A stretch of DNA of 64,000 bases from an uncultured Actinomycetes bacterium (GCA_937876245.1 CALEGP010000016.1:36284-100283), one strand, 5' to 3'; numbered from the stretch's first letter, positions 33,914-44,001 are shown. Notes: a model not told the origin generated them from the sequence alone. Made by a program: numbers and translations.

Positions 33914-34609
33914 CTACTTAATTACCTTACGACGCCACTCGGCATACCTTGAAGCCAAAGGATCAGTAATTTGTGCGTATTTACGCCCAGTTGCCCGAGT
34001 CAATAATAAATCAGCAAACTCAGGATTGCGCGCGAGTATTGGGCCATGCAGGTAAGTTCCAAAAATATTTCCCTGAACCGCCCCATCGTACTTTCCGTCA
34101 CCATTTCCATGACCGACTGAAACTTTGCCGAAAGGTTCAACTGTTGGACCCAAGATCGTTTGACCGACATGGTTTTCAAATCCTGTTAATTCAAAACCTA
34201 GAACCGTTGAGGTTGTTTTCACGTCACCAATAAATCGTTTCTTTCCCGGCTCGCTTGTCACATCCAAAAGGCCAAGGCCGTCAACGTATTTCCCGCTAGC
34301 CCAGAATTTTTTTCCGATAATCTGAAATCCAGCGCAGACTGCTAAAACAACCGCGCCCCGTTCTATTGCAATATTCAACGTATCGTCGCGTTGCAACGCT
34401 TCTAAACTTAGAAGCTGAGCCGCATCTTCAGCACCACCCAAGAGATAGATATCACCATTAGTTGGCAATGTATCGTTAAATGAAATGTCAACAATACTTG
34501 CAGTTATGCCGTGGAATTTCGCGCGAAAAGCTAAAACTTCAGCGTTACCCTGGTCGCCATAGGTGCCAAGAAGTTCATTATGAATGCGGACAATTTTAAT
34601 TTGGCTCAT
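33914..34609 (-). CDS. gatD: Lipid II isoglutaminyl synthase, glutaminase subunit GatD
   Basis: The 231-residue CobB/CobQ-type class I glutamine amidotransferase has its nucleophile Cys in VVLAVCAGFQIIG (about residue 95) and catalytic His in IFGTYLHGPIL (about residue 189). Paired with MurT it amidates the D-Glu of peptidoglycan stem peptides on lipid II. ATG 34609 overlaps the last base of murT, giving the usual murT-gatD operon order, read leftward. Confidence 0.93.
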   Translation of the reverse strand: MSQIKIVRIHNELLGTYGDQGNAEVLAFRAKFHGITASIVDISFNDTLPTNGDIYLLGGAEDAAQLLSLEALQRDDTLNIAIERGAVVLAVCAGFQIIGKKFWASGKYVDGLGLLDVTSEPGKKRFIGDVKTTSTVLGFELTGFENHVGQTILGPTVEPFGKVSVGHGNGDGKYDGAVQGNIFGTYLHGPILARNPEFADLLLTRATGRKYAQITDPLASRYAEWRRKVIK

Positions 34610-35727
34610 TAATTAACCAACTCAAAGAATGCTGTATATGCCGCAAGAACATAAACCCTCGAACCCTTTTCAAACTTATCAATCGCGCTAAGGAAATTAT
34701 CTGCTATCTCGGCTTCGATCCCCTCAACATGCAGGCGATAAGCAATATCTAAACTGCGTTCCCCGCAAACAATTACTTGTTTGCTGGCAAGTTGAGCAAA
34801 AGAAATATCCCAGAGCCATGAGGTATCAATGCCATCAACTTCTTGAGAATTTACAATTAAAATAGCTTTGTCACCGACTATCGAATTTAATGCTTCGATC
34901 CACGAGGCCGGGTTTTTAGTAAGACGAATAACTGCACTAATGCCCTTGTAATCTCGATCAAAGGAACGCTCCAACCTCTTCTCTACTATCGCGATTTCCT
35001 TGGCGCCCAGTAATTTTCCTGTCTCATTTGCCAAGATTGCATTTCGATAAGCAGCGGATCCCGATGCGAAAAGTTGATCTGGCTTTCTATTCGTCAACCC
35101 ACATGAACATTCATAGTTGTTCCCAATCCAATTCAAATAGGCACCACAAGCAGGGCATACAGCACCATCTAGGTGCTTTCGTCCGCCAAAAGAAATTGCC
35201 ACTTTGTTTACTGCGGCTTTAAGGGCAAGTGAAACAAATGGGTCATCTATATCGCCAATAAAAATTGTGTCTGGTGCGGCAATTACCGCTTTTTCCCAGC
35301 GCTCCGCAACTCTTTTAACTTCATGCATCCGATGCAACTGATCCCGGGTTAAATTTAGGAGCAATACGACTTTAGGTTTGGTTTGCTCAATTACATTAGC
35401 TAGGTGAAGCTCATCCACTTCAAGAACGGCGTATTCTGATTTACTTATCAGCGCACTTGCTGCGCCTCGATCTAAATTTGATCCCGAGGAACTTGTAGTT
35501 ACAGAACCTAGTTGTGAAATAATTTCCACAAGGGCTTTAGTTGTTGACGTCTTACCATTAGTCCCAGAAACACAGATAACCGTGCGACCTTTGGCTAACT
35601 CCGTGATGGCTTTGGGGTAAAGGGTTAAGAGCACTCGTCCCGTAATTGTTTCTCCGGATTTATGAAGGATTGTTTTAGAAAGCTGACCGGCAAACTTTGC
35701 TATGAAGATGGCAATTTTTAGTCTCAT
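34609..35727 (-). CDS. murT: Lipid II isoglutaminyl synthase, Mur-ligase subunit MurT
   Basis: The product is 372 residues from ATG 35727, which has GGGGAGG 5 nt upstream; an in-frame start at 35745 is less likely. The Mur-ligase P-loop CVSGTNGKTSTTKAL lies near residue 60. A MurT-specific zinc ribbon is visible as CPACGAYL...YECSCG (about 192-210), and the C-terminal DUF1727 region follows. With GatD it amidates the D-glutamate of lipid II. The tRNA-Thr gene lies just upstream on the same strand. Confidence 0.94.
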   Translation of the reverse strand: MRLKIAIFIAKFAGQLSKTILHKSGETITGRVLLTLYPKAITELAKGRTVICVSGTNGKTSTTKALVEIISQLGSVTTSSSGSNLDRGAASALISKSEYAVLEVDELHLANVIEQTKPKVVLLLNLTRDQLHRMHEVKRVAERWEKAVIAAPDTIFIGDIDDPFVSLALKAAVNKVAISFGGRKHLDGAVCPACGAYLNWIGNNYECSCGLTNRKPDQLFASGSAAYRNAILANETGKLLGAKEIAIVEKRLERSFDRDYKGISAVIRLTKNPASWIEALNSIVGDKAILIVNSQEVDGIDTSWLWDISFAQLASKQVIVCGERSLDIAYRLHVEGIEAEIADNFLSAIDKFEKGSRVYVLAAYTAFFELVN

Positions 35728-35764
35728 AACCGCCTCCCCAGCCATTTTTGAACCTGTTAATACT

Positions 35765-35839
35765 TGGAGCCCCTGGTCGGGATCGAACCGACGATCTGCT
35801 CGTTACGAATGAGCTGCTCTACCACTGAGCCACAGAGGC
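35765..35839 (-). tRNA. tRNA-Thr (CGT)
   Basis: The complement starts GCCTCTG and ends CAGGGGC-T-CCA, forming a full 7-bp acceptor stem with G-T wobble, and CCA is encoded. The anticodon loop TTCGTAA gives anticodon CGT (Thr, ACG codons). The T-arm GGTTCGATCC is canonical. Confidence 0.95.
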
Positions 35840-35855
35840 GCAAGATAATTTTAAA

Positions 35856-36503
35856 TTAATCTAGTCGGATGACTCCTGATGGTGTTGCCAGATGAACTGC
35901 AACAACTCCTGAATCCCCATCATTTGTGGCTGCGTCGACCCACTCAACTTCAATATCGCTCCCAATTGCTTTTTCTAAATCAGAGCCAATCCATTCTGAA
36001 ATCGTATTCTCCTCGCCAGCTATTTCTATTTTCGTGATCTTAGAAATTGCCTTTCCATCTGTTGATGGGTGCTCAAGTGTTAGCCACTGAATAAAGAATG
36101 GGAGTTGCTTATCTGAAAGAAGCTCAAGTATGCCGATTTGTTTCCAAGAAAGATCGTTGCCATCTGGTTTTGTGCGGTGGCCCTGCACGGCAGGACGGCC
36201 AAGACGGGATTCAATTGGCGAAATGTCGTCACTTGCTAAAACCCATGTTAACCAGCCGCCACCTTCTGCTGCACGCTTTGAAACGGCTTTACCGAATGGC
36301 GATGAATCCGCAGCTGGGTGATCAAGAGGGCAAACAACTTCTATGTAATGCCCATTTTGTAATGGCAATGTAAAATTTCTGGTTCCGAATCTAGGGTGCA
36401 CTCCGCCATCAACAAAGGTGCTGCCTAGTCTTGAACCGAGCCGTTGAACTGTGTCAGCTAGTTGGTCATGTGAGGTTACATATGAGACATGGTCTAAGCG
36501 CAT
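35856..36503 (-). CDS. Glyoxalase-like (VOC) domain protein
   Basis: The product is 215 residues from ATG 36503. It starts MRLDHVSYVTSHDQLADTV, the first beta-alpha-beta unit of a VOC/glyoxalase-like fold (PF13468 type). A second unit begins near FTLPLQNGHYIEVV with a His and Glu that could bind metal. The true function is unknown. A CATTAT -10 box (36510-36515) ends 6 nt before the ATG, so the mRNA is probably leaderless; the in-frame ATG at 36551 lacks such support. It lies downstream of, and 28 nt from, the exported hydrolase gene. Confidence 0.75.
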   Translation of the reverse strand: MRLDHVSYVTSHDQLADTVQRLGSRLGSTFVDGGVHPRFGTRNFTLPLQNGHYIEVVCPLDHPAADSSPFGKAVSKRAAEGGGWLTWVLASDDISPIESRLGRPAVQGHRTKPDGNDLSWKQIGILELLSDKQLPFFIQWLTLEHPSTDGKAISKITKIEIAGEENTISEWIGSDLEKAIGSDIEVEWVDAATNDGDSGVVAVHLATPSGVIRLD

Positions 36504-36509
36504 AGGGAA

Positions 36510-36515
36510 ATAATG
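36510..36515 (-). promoter_or_regulatory. -10 box of a leaderless promoter for the VOC gene
   Basis: On the minus strand CATTAT is followed by six bases and ATG 36503. Confidence 0.45.
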
Positions 36516-36531
36516 CCTTATAAAAAAAGAG

Positions 36532-38010
36532 TCAATTACCACTTTGGGCACAAATTAGCCCTAAAGGCGGAAGTTTTCCGGTTAAAAAATAGGAGTCGAC
36601 CGCTCTATCCACGCATTTATTGCCCCGGTTATGCCCCGTGTGACCTTCTCCTTCCAGGGTGATAAGTCTTGCATTTTTAAAAGATTTGGCCAGCGTTAGC
36701 GCCCAGTCATAAGGCGTAGCCGGATCTTGAGTAACACCAATTACTAAAATTGGCGACGTTCTAATATTAGCCAATTCAACTGTTGGCAAAAGGGCGTCTG
36801 CTTTCCAATATTTACATACCAGCCCTGCATAACCTAAATATGGCCCGAAAATTGGAGACTTCTGGGCAAACTCGATTTGGTCATTAGCCATTTCTTGCAA
36901 AGTTCTTTTCTCGGGCCAATCTAAACAGGTGATCATGATCGAAATATCGTTTTGATTATTATAAAAATTCCCAGATAGGTCTCTACTGTTATACCCATCA
37001 GCCAACTTTAAAAGGCCTGTTGGATCCTCAAAATTAATTGCATAATTTAGCGCTCTCGTTAAATCTTTCCACCCTGTTTTAGAATTATAAAGCGATGCTG
37101 CCAGCGCTGTGATGATTAAGGATTGAGTGGTGGCTCTATGGTTTTTTGTCTGCAACGGTTTAATTGATGCTCTTGCCAATAATTTCTTTATATCCTCAAT
37201 CGAAAACTTTTTTTCTGATGCTAAATAATTGTTAAGAGCGGTATTGAACCCGACTGCCTGTGCCAATTCTTGATCTCGAAGTGAGAGATTGGGTGCCACA
37301 GCGCCATCTAAGACCATCTTTCCAACTGAATTTGGATAAAGCGCGGCGTAAACTGTTCCTAAATATGTCCCATAACTCTTGCCAAGAAAATTTAATTTTT
37401 CTTCGCGGAGTAAGTTTCTAAGAATTTCCAAATCTTTTGCCGTTTCTAGCGTGCTGTAGTGTCCTAACCTATCTCCCGCCGCATCTGCACATTTATCAGC
37501 AAAATCTTTAGAAATAGAGACAAGATTTTCTATCTCCTCCTTTCCGCCGCCAAAAGCCCCGGCCTCTAGAAACGCGTCTTCATCTGAGTTCGATAAGCAC
37601 CGTATTGGTTCGGAACCTTTGATTCCTCGGGGGTCAAAACCAACGATGTCATATCTCTGATTGAGCTCGTTAGAGACTATAGATTGCGCATTATAGGCAT
37701 AGTCCGTGGCTGATCCGCCAGGTCCTCCCGGATTTACAATTATGGTTCCTAATCTATTTTCTTGCCTCTGCGCACTATGGCGTAACACTTGAAGGGTAAA
37801 TGTTCGACTATCAATGTTTCTATAGTCCACCGGGACTTCAAAAGTTGAACATTCAAATCCGTCATAACAATTTTTCCAATTAAGTGTCTGGTTATTAAAT
37901 GTCTTTAAACTCTTATGCGATTTACTGCTCTTGTTGCTTAATATGCCAGACCCAACTACCAAAACACCAACTAATAAAATACTGATTGAAAGGCGCCTGC
38001 GAGAGCTCAC
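36532..38010 (-). CDS. Exported alpha/beta hydrolase, tripeptidyl aminopeptidase-like
   Basis: This 492-residue protein has an N-terminal signal/anchor (SISILLVGVLVVGSGIL, about residues 9-25). Family blocks of the actinobacterial SlpD/tripeptidyl-aminopeptidase group are IVNPGGPGGSATDY (oxyanion loop), DIVGFDPRGIKGSEPIRC and the nucleophile elbow LGKSYGTYLG. The C-terminal TAP-like domain includes PILVIGVTQDPATPYDWA and the catalytic His in LEGEGHTGHNRG. It should trim peptides outside the membrane. It overlaps holB by 4 nt, although the functions are unrelated. Confidence 0.9.
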   Translation of the reverse strand: MSSRRRLSISILLVGVLVVGSGILSNKSSKSHKSLKTFNNQTLNWKNCYDGFECSTFEVPVDYRNIDSRTFTLQVLRHSAQRQENRLGTIIVNPGGPGGSATDYAYNAQSIVSNELNQRYDIVGFDPRGIKGSEPIRCLSNSDEDAFLEAGAFGGGKEEIENLVSISKDFADKCADAAGDRLGHYSTLETAKDLEILRNLLREEKLNFLGKSYGTYLGTVYAALYPNSVGKMVLDGAVAPNLSLRDQELAQAVGFNTALNNYLASEKKFSIEDIKKLLARASIKPLQTKNHRATTQSLIITALAASLYNSKTGWKDLTRALNYAINFEDPTGLLKLADGYNSRDLSGNFYNNQNDISIMITCLDWPEKRTLQEMANDQIEFAQKSPIFGPYLGYAGLVCKYWKADALLPTVELANIRTSPILVIGVTQDPATPYDWALTLAKSFKNARLITLEGEGHTGHNRGNKCVDRAVDSYFLTGKLPPLGLICAQSGN

Positions 38011-39149
38011 TTTAAAGAAACCATTAGCGCTTCTATAGTTAGAAGTGGCGCCGCGTTATGTGCCAAATTTGTGCGAGCGCTCATTATTGCTTCTAGTTTG
38101 CGAAGTGTTGCTTGCGGTGTTGAATTATTGGCTAGGTTTGTAATCTCAGAAATTAAATCGATATTGATCGTTGTCTCTTTTGAATCGGATTGTATTAGAA
38201 GTACATCCCGATAAAGGGTCGCTATATCTAATAATGCTCGGTCTAAGTAATCACGGACCGTTCTAGTGGCTCTTGATTTTTGGTCTTTTTCTAATTCTTT
38301 AACTGCCTTTGAACCACCTTGTGTCAATCTAGAACCTTGCTCTCCCCAAGCCTCTTTAAGCGCCGTAAGCTCGGCGCTTGCATCTTTCTCTGTTTCATCT
38401 TCGGCCTCAGCTTTGGCCGCATCAACCAAAACTTGCGCGGCTTTAAATGCGGAAGCAACATCTGTAATCAATAGTGAAATTTTAAGAATTGCTTCCCGCC
38501 GTGAGCGAGCTTCTGTATTTTTGGCAAGATGTCTCGCTCTTCCAATATGCCCTTGTGATGCTCGGGCTGCGAAATTAGCCATTGGTTGTGAAAAGTCTTC
38601 CTTTTCCAAGAGCGCTACAACAGCCGCAATAGATGGCGTGCGCAAGACCAGGCTTCTAGTTCGAGAGCGAATCGTTGGGAGAACATCTGTCGCGCTCGGG
38701 GCACACATGAGCCAGACAGTGCGAAGTCCAGGCTCCTCGATAGCCTTTAAGAGGGCGTTGGCCGCCGATTCGGTGAGGCGGTCAGCATCCTCAATTACAA
38801 CAACCCGGTAATTTCCTACTGAAGGGCTCCATGATGCTCGTCCAATTAATTCGCGAACTTCATCAATCTTTATTGAAAGCCCTTGTGTTCTAACTAATTC
38901 GACATCCGCATGGCTGCCAGTTAAGGCGGTCTTGCAATCTAGGCAGTTGTTGCAACCACTCTTGCCACAAACTAGGGCTGCGGCAAAAGCCAGGGCGGCG
39001 CTACTGCGTCCAGATCCCGGTGGGCCAGTAAATAGCCAAGCGTGAGTCATCTCCTGAGATGAATTATTTTTTTCTTTGGAGGCAGCTACAGCTTCAAGCA
39101 ATACTGAAACGACATGTCCTTGATCAACCAAGAGGTCAAATACTGACAT
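38007..39149 (-). CDS. holB: DNA polymerase III subunit delta'
   Basis: The 380-residue clamp-loader protein has a P-loop FTGPPGSGRSSAALAFA (about residue 40) and a four-Cys zinc site CGKSGCNNCLDC right after it. The sensor region has IEDADRLTESAANALLK and SRTRSLVLR. The Lys of the P-loop is replaced by Arg (GSGRS), as expected for a non-hydrolysing delta' subunit. It shares one base with tmk (39149), the standard tmk-holB order. Confidence 0.93.
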   Translation of the reverse strand: MSVFDLLVDQGHVVSVLLEAVAASKEKNNSSQEMTHAWLFTGPPGSGRSSAALAFAAALVCGKSGCNNCLDCKTALTGSHADVELVRTQGLSIKIDEVRELIGRASWSPSVGNYRVVVIEDADRLTESAANALLKAIEEPGLRTVWLMCAPSATDVLPTIRSRTRSLVLRTPSIAAVVALLEKEDFSQPMANFAARASQGHIGRARHLAKNTEARSRREAILKISLLITDVASAFKAAQVLVDAAKAEAEDETEKDASAELTALKEAWGEQGSRLTQGGSKAVKELEKDQKSRATRTVRDYLDRALLDIATLYRDVLLIQSDSKETTINIDLISEITNLANNSTPQATLRKLEAIMSARTNLAHNAAPLLTIEALMVSLK

Positions 39150-41191
39150 TACTTTCTAAATCGTTTCTGCTCTGTTTGATTGATTTTAAGTTTCGCTAAT
39201 TTAGAAACCCTTTCAACTATTTCCTCGTGGATCAATTCTTTTGCTTGTGTTGCATCAACTACTAAATATCTATCTGGATCGGAATTTGCAATATTTAAGA
39301 ATTCTTGTCGTATTCGCTCATGAAATGCAAGTGGCTCTGCTTCAAGGCGATCGCGAGATTGCAATCTTGCGAGTCCGACTTCGGCTGGTATATCCATAAT
39401 AATTGTCAGCGTTGGGGCTAAATTTTCAGTGGCCCACCTAGAAATTCTTGCCACTTCAGCTGGTTGCAAAATTCTTCCGGCGCCTTGATATGCAATTGAA
39501 GAATCAAGGTATCGATCTGTTATTACAACTTCACCTTTTGCTAGTGCGGGTTGGATTAATGAATGGACATGATTTGCACGATCGGCCGCGTATAGGAGCG
39601 CCTCGGCTCTAGGCGAAATATTTCCGGTCTTGTTATCTAACAGAATATCTCGGAGCTTCTTGCCGAGAGGAGTGCCTCCCGGTTCGCGCGTTAGTAAAAC
39701 TTTTTCTCCACTAGATTCCAGATATTCCTTTAACAATTGCGTTTGTGTAGATTTGCCCGAACCCTCACCTCCTTCGAAGGAAATAAATAGGCCGGAGTGA
39801 TTTTTACTAGTTATTCCTCCTAGTTCGCCTCTTGAGGCTGAAAGTACATCTGACCAAAGGGAAATTGTCGGGCGATCGCGCATTGTTCGGTATGAAATAA
39901 CCCCAACAACTACTCCGATAATTCCAGCCGCAAGCATTGTAAATGCCGCGCCGTTATATGTAACTTCAAAGGCGCTGAATTTAAATGTATGTCTGCCAAT
40001 CGCCGCTGCAACAATTGGTGCAATAGCTAGAACAAGTATTAATGAGATTCGAATTAGTGATTGCACAAAGGCAAAGGTTCGGCCACGGACTTCATCCGCG
40101 ACTTCCAGACCAAGCATCGTAAAGCCGGAAACCCATGAAACCCCAGCAAACGCCCCCAGAAAGATAGTTACAAGGATTGCTAAAACAAGGTTTGTAACCA
40201 AGGCCAAGAGAATTAAGAATGACGATGAAATTATCAGGGCTGCGCCAAATATTCTGCGTCTAGAAAATTGTGAGAATACTTTTGGCCCGAAAGAAATTCC
40301 TATAGCTAGTCCAGCAAAGACGGCTCCGAAAAGTATTCCGTAGGCCGCATCTCCTGCATTCAAATCTCCGACGAAGGTTCTAGCCAAACCGATTACTGCG
40401 CCGGCAGCGAAGAAGGCACCTAGCATGCCAATAATTAATCCTCGAATAACTTTTGACCCACTTACAAATTTGAAACCTTGGAATAAGGATTTACCAATAT
40501 TTTCAGTTGCCGCAGCTTTACTTGCGGCGCCTTTTGGAATTTCGCGCAACTTGTACACGATATATGCCGTGTATAGAAAAGAAAATGCATCTATGTAAAG
40601 TGCAAGATCAGCAGTTGACGAGTAATTTTCTGGCAGAAAACTTGTCAGCCCATTTGAGACCAATGCAAGGAGTGCGAAAACAATTGCTGCAATTGGGGCG
40701 GTTCCGTACGCTGCAAGTAGAGAAACTTGATTAGCGCTCTCTAACTTATTTTTAGGAACCATGTTTGGCACCGTCGCTTCTTTTGCTGGTGACCAAAAAA
40801 GGGTAAAACATTCGACCAAGATTGTTGCCATGTATAACCAAAAGTAGTTTCCGACAATTGGGATTGAAAGATAGAGACCGAACCGAAAAATATCGCAGAA
40901 AATCATAAGTCGTCTGCGATCAAAACGATCGGCAATCACCCCTGCGATAGGTCCAAGAATTACAGCGGGTAGTAAGCGGACGATAAATACACCTGCTATT
41001 GCAAAGTTAGCTGTTGAATAATCTCCATTGGAGAGCTCCTGTGCCATTGCTGTAGTTGCAAGCAACCCTAACCAATCACCAAAAGAGGAAATTGCCATCG
41101 AATTCCACAGTTTCCTAAATGCCGGGATCGCTAAGACGCTTCTGCCTTCGGATGCAGCTGGCGCGCCAGGATATGGAAGTGAATTAGGCAT
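39149..41191 (-). CDS. tmk: MFS-type membrane protein fused to thymidylate kinase
   Basis: This 680-residue fusion has two parts. Residues about 20-440 are an MFS-like region with about twelve spans and the loop motif GVIADRFDRRRL. Residues about 466-680 are a complete dTMP kinase: P-loop FEGGEGSGKST, REPGGTPLG, DRYLDSSIAYQGAGR, and a lid with LARLQSRDRLE. dTMP kinase makes dTDP for DNA synthesis. Similar MFS-Tmk fusions are known in actinobacteria. The kinase would be tethered on the cytoplasmic face; the cargo of the MFS part, if it transports at all, is unknown. Located between topA and holB. Confidence 0.93.
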   Translation of the reverse strand: MPNSLPYPGAPAASEGRSVLAIPAFRKLWNSMAISSFGDWLGLLATTAMAQELSNGDYSTANFAIAGVFIVRLLPAVILGPIAGVIADRFDRRRLMIFCDIFRFGLYLSIPIVGNYFWLYMATILVECFTLFWSPAKEATVPNMVPKNKLESANQVSLLAAYGTAPIAAIVFALLALVSNGLTSFLPENYSSTADLALYIDAFSFLYTAYIVYKLREIPKGAASKAAATENIGKSLFQGFKFVSGSKVIRGLIIGMLGAFFAAGAVIGLARTFVGDLNAGDAAYGILFGAVFAGLAIGISFGPKVFSQFSRRRIFGAALIISSSFLILLALVTNLVLAILVTIFLGAFAGVSWVSGFTMLGLEVADEVRGRTFAFVQSLIRISLILVLAIAPIVAAAIGRHTFKFSAFEVTYNGAAFTMLAAGIIGVVVGVISYRTMRDRPTISLWSDVLSASRGELGGITSKNHSGLFISFEGGEGSGKSTQTQLLKEYLESSGEKVLLTREPGGTPLGKKLRDILLDNKTGNISPRAEALLYAADRANHVHSLIQPALAKGEVVITDRYLDSSIAYQGAGRILQPAEVARISRWATENLAPTLTIIMDIPAEVGLARLQSRDRLEAEPLAFHERIRQEFLNIANSDPDRYLVVDATQAKELIHEEIVERVSKLAKLKINQTEQKRFRK

Positions 41192-41204
41192 GGCTTAACC
41201 TTAC

Positions 41205-43964
41205 TTAAGTCGTAACAGTAGCGGTCTTGCCCCTGCCACTGGCTGCTTTTTTCTTGGATTTAGCCTTTCCTGTGGCTTTCACCGTATTTTTCGTAAGCGA
41301 GGGTGCACTTTTTTTCTTCCGTTTGCTGCTCTTTTTCACTCGAGTGGCCCCTCCATTCTCCGCCTCCCAAGCACGTCTTCCAGCCAGTAATTCAAGCCCG
41401 CGGTCGAGGGTCAAAAATTCAATATTATCCCCGCGGCGAAGGGTTGCATTCGTCTCGCCGTCGGTAACATAAATTCCAAATCTGCCATCTTTAACTAGAA
41501 CTGGCTTCTGGCTTTCCGGATCGATTCCTAAATCTTTCAGCGGTGGTTTGGCCACTCCACGGCGCCGAACTTTTGGTTCTTTGTAAATTTCAATTGCCTG
41601 CTCCAACGTAATATCAAATAGTTGGTCTTCAGATGTAAGAGTTCGAGAGTCAACTCCATGTTTCATATATGGCCCATAGCGGCCATTTTGAACAGTAATC
41701 GCCTCGCTCTCATATTCTCCTAGCGTGCGAGGAAGTGACATTAATTTGAGCGCGTCGTTCATTGTTATCGTGTCGAGAGTCATTGTAGATAACAGGGATG
41801 CTGTTTTAGGCTTTGGTGCATCTTTCTTTTTTCTTGGTTTCTTTAGTTCGCCGGTTTTCTTATCGACAACCATCTCTGGTTCAGGGAGTACTTCCGTTAC
41901 GTACGGACCAAAGCGGCCAGATTTAGCAATTAGTGGAAGGTTGGTTTCTGGAGAGATTCCGAGCTCTCGTTCGCCAGATGGTTGGGCAAGTAATTCAATG
42001 GCAACTTGGAGGGTGAGTTCATCAGGAGCCATTGTTTCTGGAATGTTTGCAAATTTTCGGCTCTCGCCAACTCCCTCCTGAATATATGCGCCGTAACGGC
42101 CAACCCGAATCTCAATATTTTCTCCCATTTTCATGGTGTTAATTTGCTGTGCATCGATAGCGCCAAGATCTGCGGCCAAAGCTTCAAGGCCGGGGTTACC
42201 TTCTGTGCCAAAGAAAAATTTTGTTAACCAAGCGACGCGATCTTCTTCACCATTGGCAATTCGATCTAAATCTTCTTCCATTGAAGCAGTAAATTCATAA
42301 TCTACTAATTTACCAAAATGCTGCTCAAGTAATCCTGTTACTGAAAATGCTAGGAAAGTTGGGACAAGAGCCCGCCCTCGCTTGGAGACATAACCTCGGT
42401 CCTGAATAGTGCTCATAATTGAGGCGAATGTTGATGGGCGGCCAATTCCAAGCTCTTCGAGTTTCTTAACTAAAGTCGGTTCGGTATACCTGGCAGGTGG
42501 TTTAGTTTCATGCCCTTCGCAAATAAATTGCAATACTTTTATGGAATCTCCGAGAGCCATTGGCGGAAGCCGTTTATCACTTTCCGGTCTTTCGTCATCT
42601 CCGCTTCTGTCTTCAACGATTTCATCATATGCTGCCAGAAAACCCAGGAAAGTAATTACTGAGCCATTTGCTCGAAAAATCGCTGCGGCCCCGCTTTTTG
42701 TTTCGACATCAAAATCAACGCGCATTTGCATTTTTTTAGCATCTGACATTTGAGAAGCAATTGTGCGTTTCCAAATTAAATCATAGAGCGCAAATTCATC
42801 GCGTGATAATTCTGGCGCTAATTCACCAGGCGTTCTAAAAGTTTCACCTGCGGGCCGAATTGCTTCGTGAGCTTCCTGCGCATTTTTGGATTTCCCTAAA
42901 TAGGTTCTTGGTGTGTCTGGAATGTATTCAGCCCCATATAGGGATTTTGCAAAGTTTCGGGCAGACTCGATTGAGCTTGGTGAGAGCGATACTGAATCAG
43001 TTCTCATATAAGTTATGTAGCCATTTTCATAGAGTCTCTGGGCCACTCTCATTGTTAACTGAGCTCCCCAGCCAAGTCTCGAGCCGGCATCCTGTTGCAT
43101 AGTTGAAGTAGTGAACGGTGCTTTAGGTCGTTCAGTTCTAGGAGACTCTTCCGTTGATTTCACAGTTAGCTCGCTGTTTTTTAAATTTTGTACTAGCTCA
43201 TTTGCTGTTACTTCATTAAGCAATAAAATATTTGCTGCTGATTTCTCTTTTAACCCGCCATTTGTATCAAAATCATTTGTCGCAGCAACACGTTTTCCGT
43301 CAAGTGAGAGCAATCTTGCGCTAAAACCATCAGCACATTGCGCTGTGAGGTCCCACCAACCAGATGATATAAACGCCATTCGTTCACGTTCACGTTCAAC
43401 TATTAATCGGGTTGCAACAGATTGAACTCGACCAGCCGAAATACGTGGCATTACCTTCTTCCAAAGCACTGGCGAAAGCCGATATCCAAATAGGCGATCT
43501 AAAACTCTGCGGGTTTCCTGGGCATCAACGAGGCGATAATCTAAATCTCGAGTTTCGCTAGCGGCCTTTTGGATTGCCTCTTTGGTAATTTCATGGAAAA
43601 CCATCCGCCGAATTGGGATCTTGGGGCGCAGAACCTCAATTAGGTGCCAAGCTATCGCTTCACCTTCTCGGTCCTCATCCGTGGCTAATATCAGTTCGTC
43701 AGCGTCTTTCATCAAAGCTTTCAATTCACTTACTTTTGTTTTCTTATCTGGATTAATTACATAAAGCGGCGCAAAGTCTTCCTCAATATTCACACCCTCT
43801 TTCGCCCAGGCAATTTTCTTGTATTCCTTCGGGATATCAGCAGCTCTTTGTGGTAAATCCCGAATGTGACCGACTGATGCCTCAACAACGTAGTCATCTC
43901 CCAGGAAGCCGCCAATTTTGCGCGCCTTCGCGGGAGATTCTACGATTACAAGTTTGATACCCAT
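41205..43964 (-). CDS. topA: DNA topoisomerase I
   Basis: This 919-residue type IA topoisomerase has the Toprim domain (LVIVESPAKARKIGGFLG and DEDREGEAIAWHL) and the catalytic Tyr in GYITYMRTDSVSL. As in other actinobacteria there are no C-terminal zinc fingers. Instead it has TopA_C-type repeats with a recurring NGRYGPYMK / DGRFGIYVT / SGRFGPYVT motif and a Lys/Ser-rich tail (SSKRKKKS). It relaxes negative supercoils. ATG 43964. It is the likely first gene of a topA-tmk-holB run. Confidence 0.96.
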   Translation of the reverse strand: MGIKLVIVESPAKARKIGGFLGDDYVVEASVGHIRDLPQRAADIPKEYKKIAWAKEGVNIEEDFAPLYVINPDKKTKVSELKALMKDADELILATDEDREGEAIAWHLIEVLRPKIPIRRMVFHEITKEAIQKAASETRDLDYRLVDAQETRRVLDRLFGYRLSPVLWKKVMPRISAGRVQSVATRLIVERERERMAFISSGWWDLTAQCADGFSARLLSLDGKRVAATNDFDTNGGLKEKSAANILLLNEVTANELVQNLKNSELTVKSTEESPRTERPKAPFTTSTMQQDAGSRLGWGAQLTMRVAQRLYENGYITYMRTDSVSLSPSSIESARNFAKSLYGAEYIPDTPRTYLGKSKNAQEAHEAIRPAGETFRTPGELAPELSRDEFALYDLIWKRTIASQMSDAKKMQMRVDFDVETKSGAAAIFRANGSVITFLGFLAAYDEIVEDRSGDDERPESDKRLPPMALGDSIKVLQFICEGHETKPPARYTEPTLVKKLEELGIGRPSTFASIMSTIQDRGYVSKRGRALVPTFLAFSVTGLLEQHFGKLVDYEFTASMEEDLDRIANGEEDRVAWLTKFFFGTEGNPGLEALAADLGAIDAQQINTMKMGENIEIRVGRYGAYIQEGVGESRKFANIPETMAPDELTLQVAIELLAQPSGERELGISPETNLPLIAKSGRFGPYVTEVLPEPEMVVDKKTGELKKPRKKKDAPKPKTASLLSTMTLDTITMNDALKLMSLPRTLGEYESEAITVQNGRYGPYMKHGVDSRTLTSEDQLFDITLEQAIEIYKEPKVRRRGVAKPPLKDLGIDPESQKPVLVKDGRFGIYVTDGETNATLRRGDNIEFLTLDRGLELLAGRRAWEAENGGATRVKKSSKRKKKSAPSLTKNTVKATGKAKSKKKAASGRGKTATVTT

Positions 43965-44001
43965 TTATCTACTTACTTCTGAGTAAGTTTTTTTATTTTC
44001 T

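Noticed and set aside
43971..43995. Hairpin plus T-run (ACTTAC...GTAAGT-TTTTTTT) as terminator
   Set aside because: The T-run follows on the plus strand, but both neighbouring genes (topA and hppA) are on the minus strand, so it does not end either.
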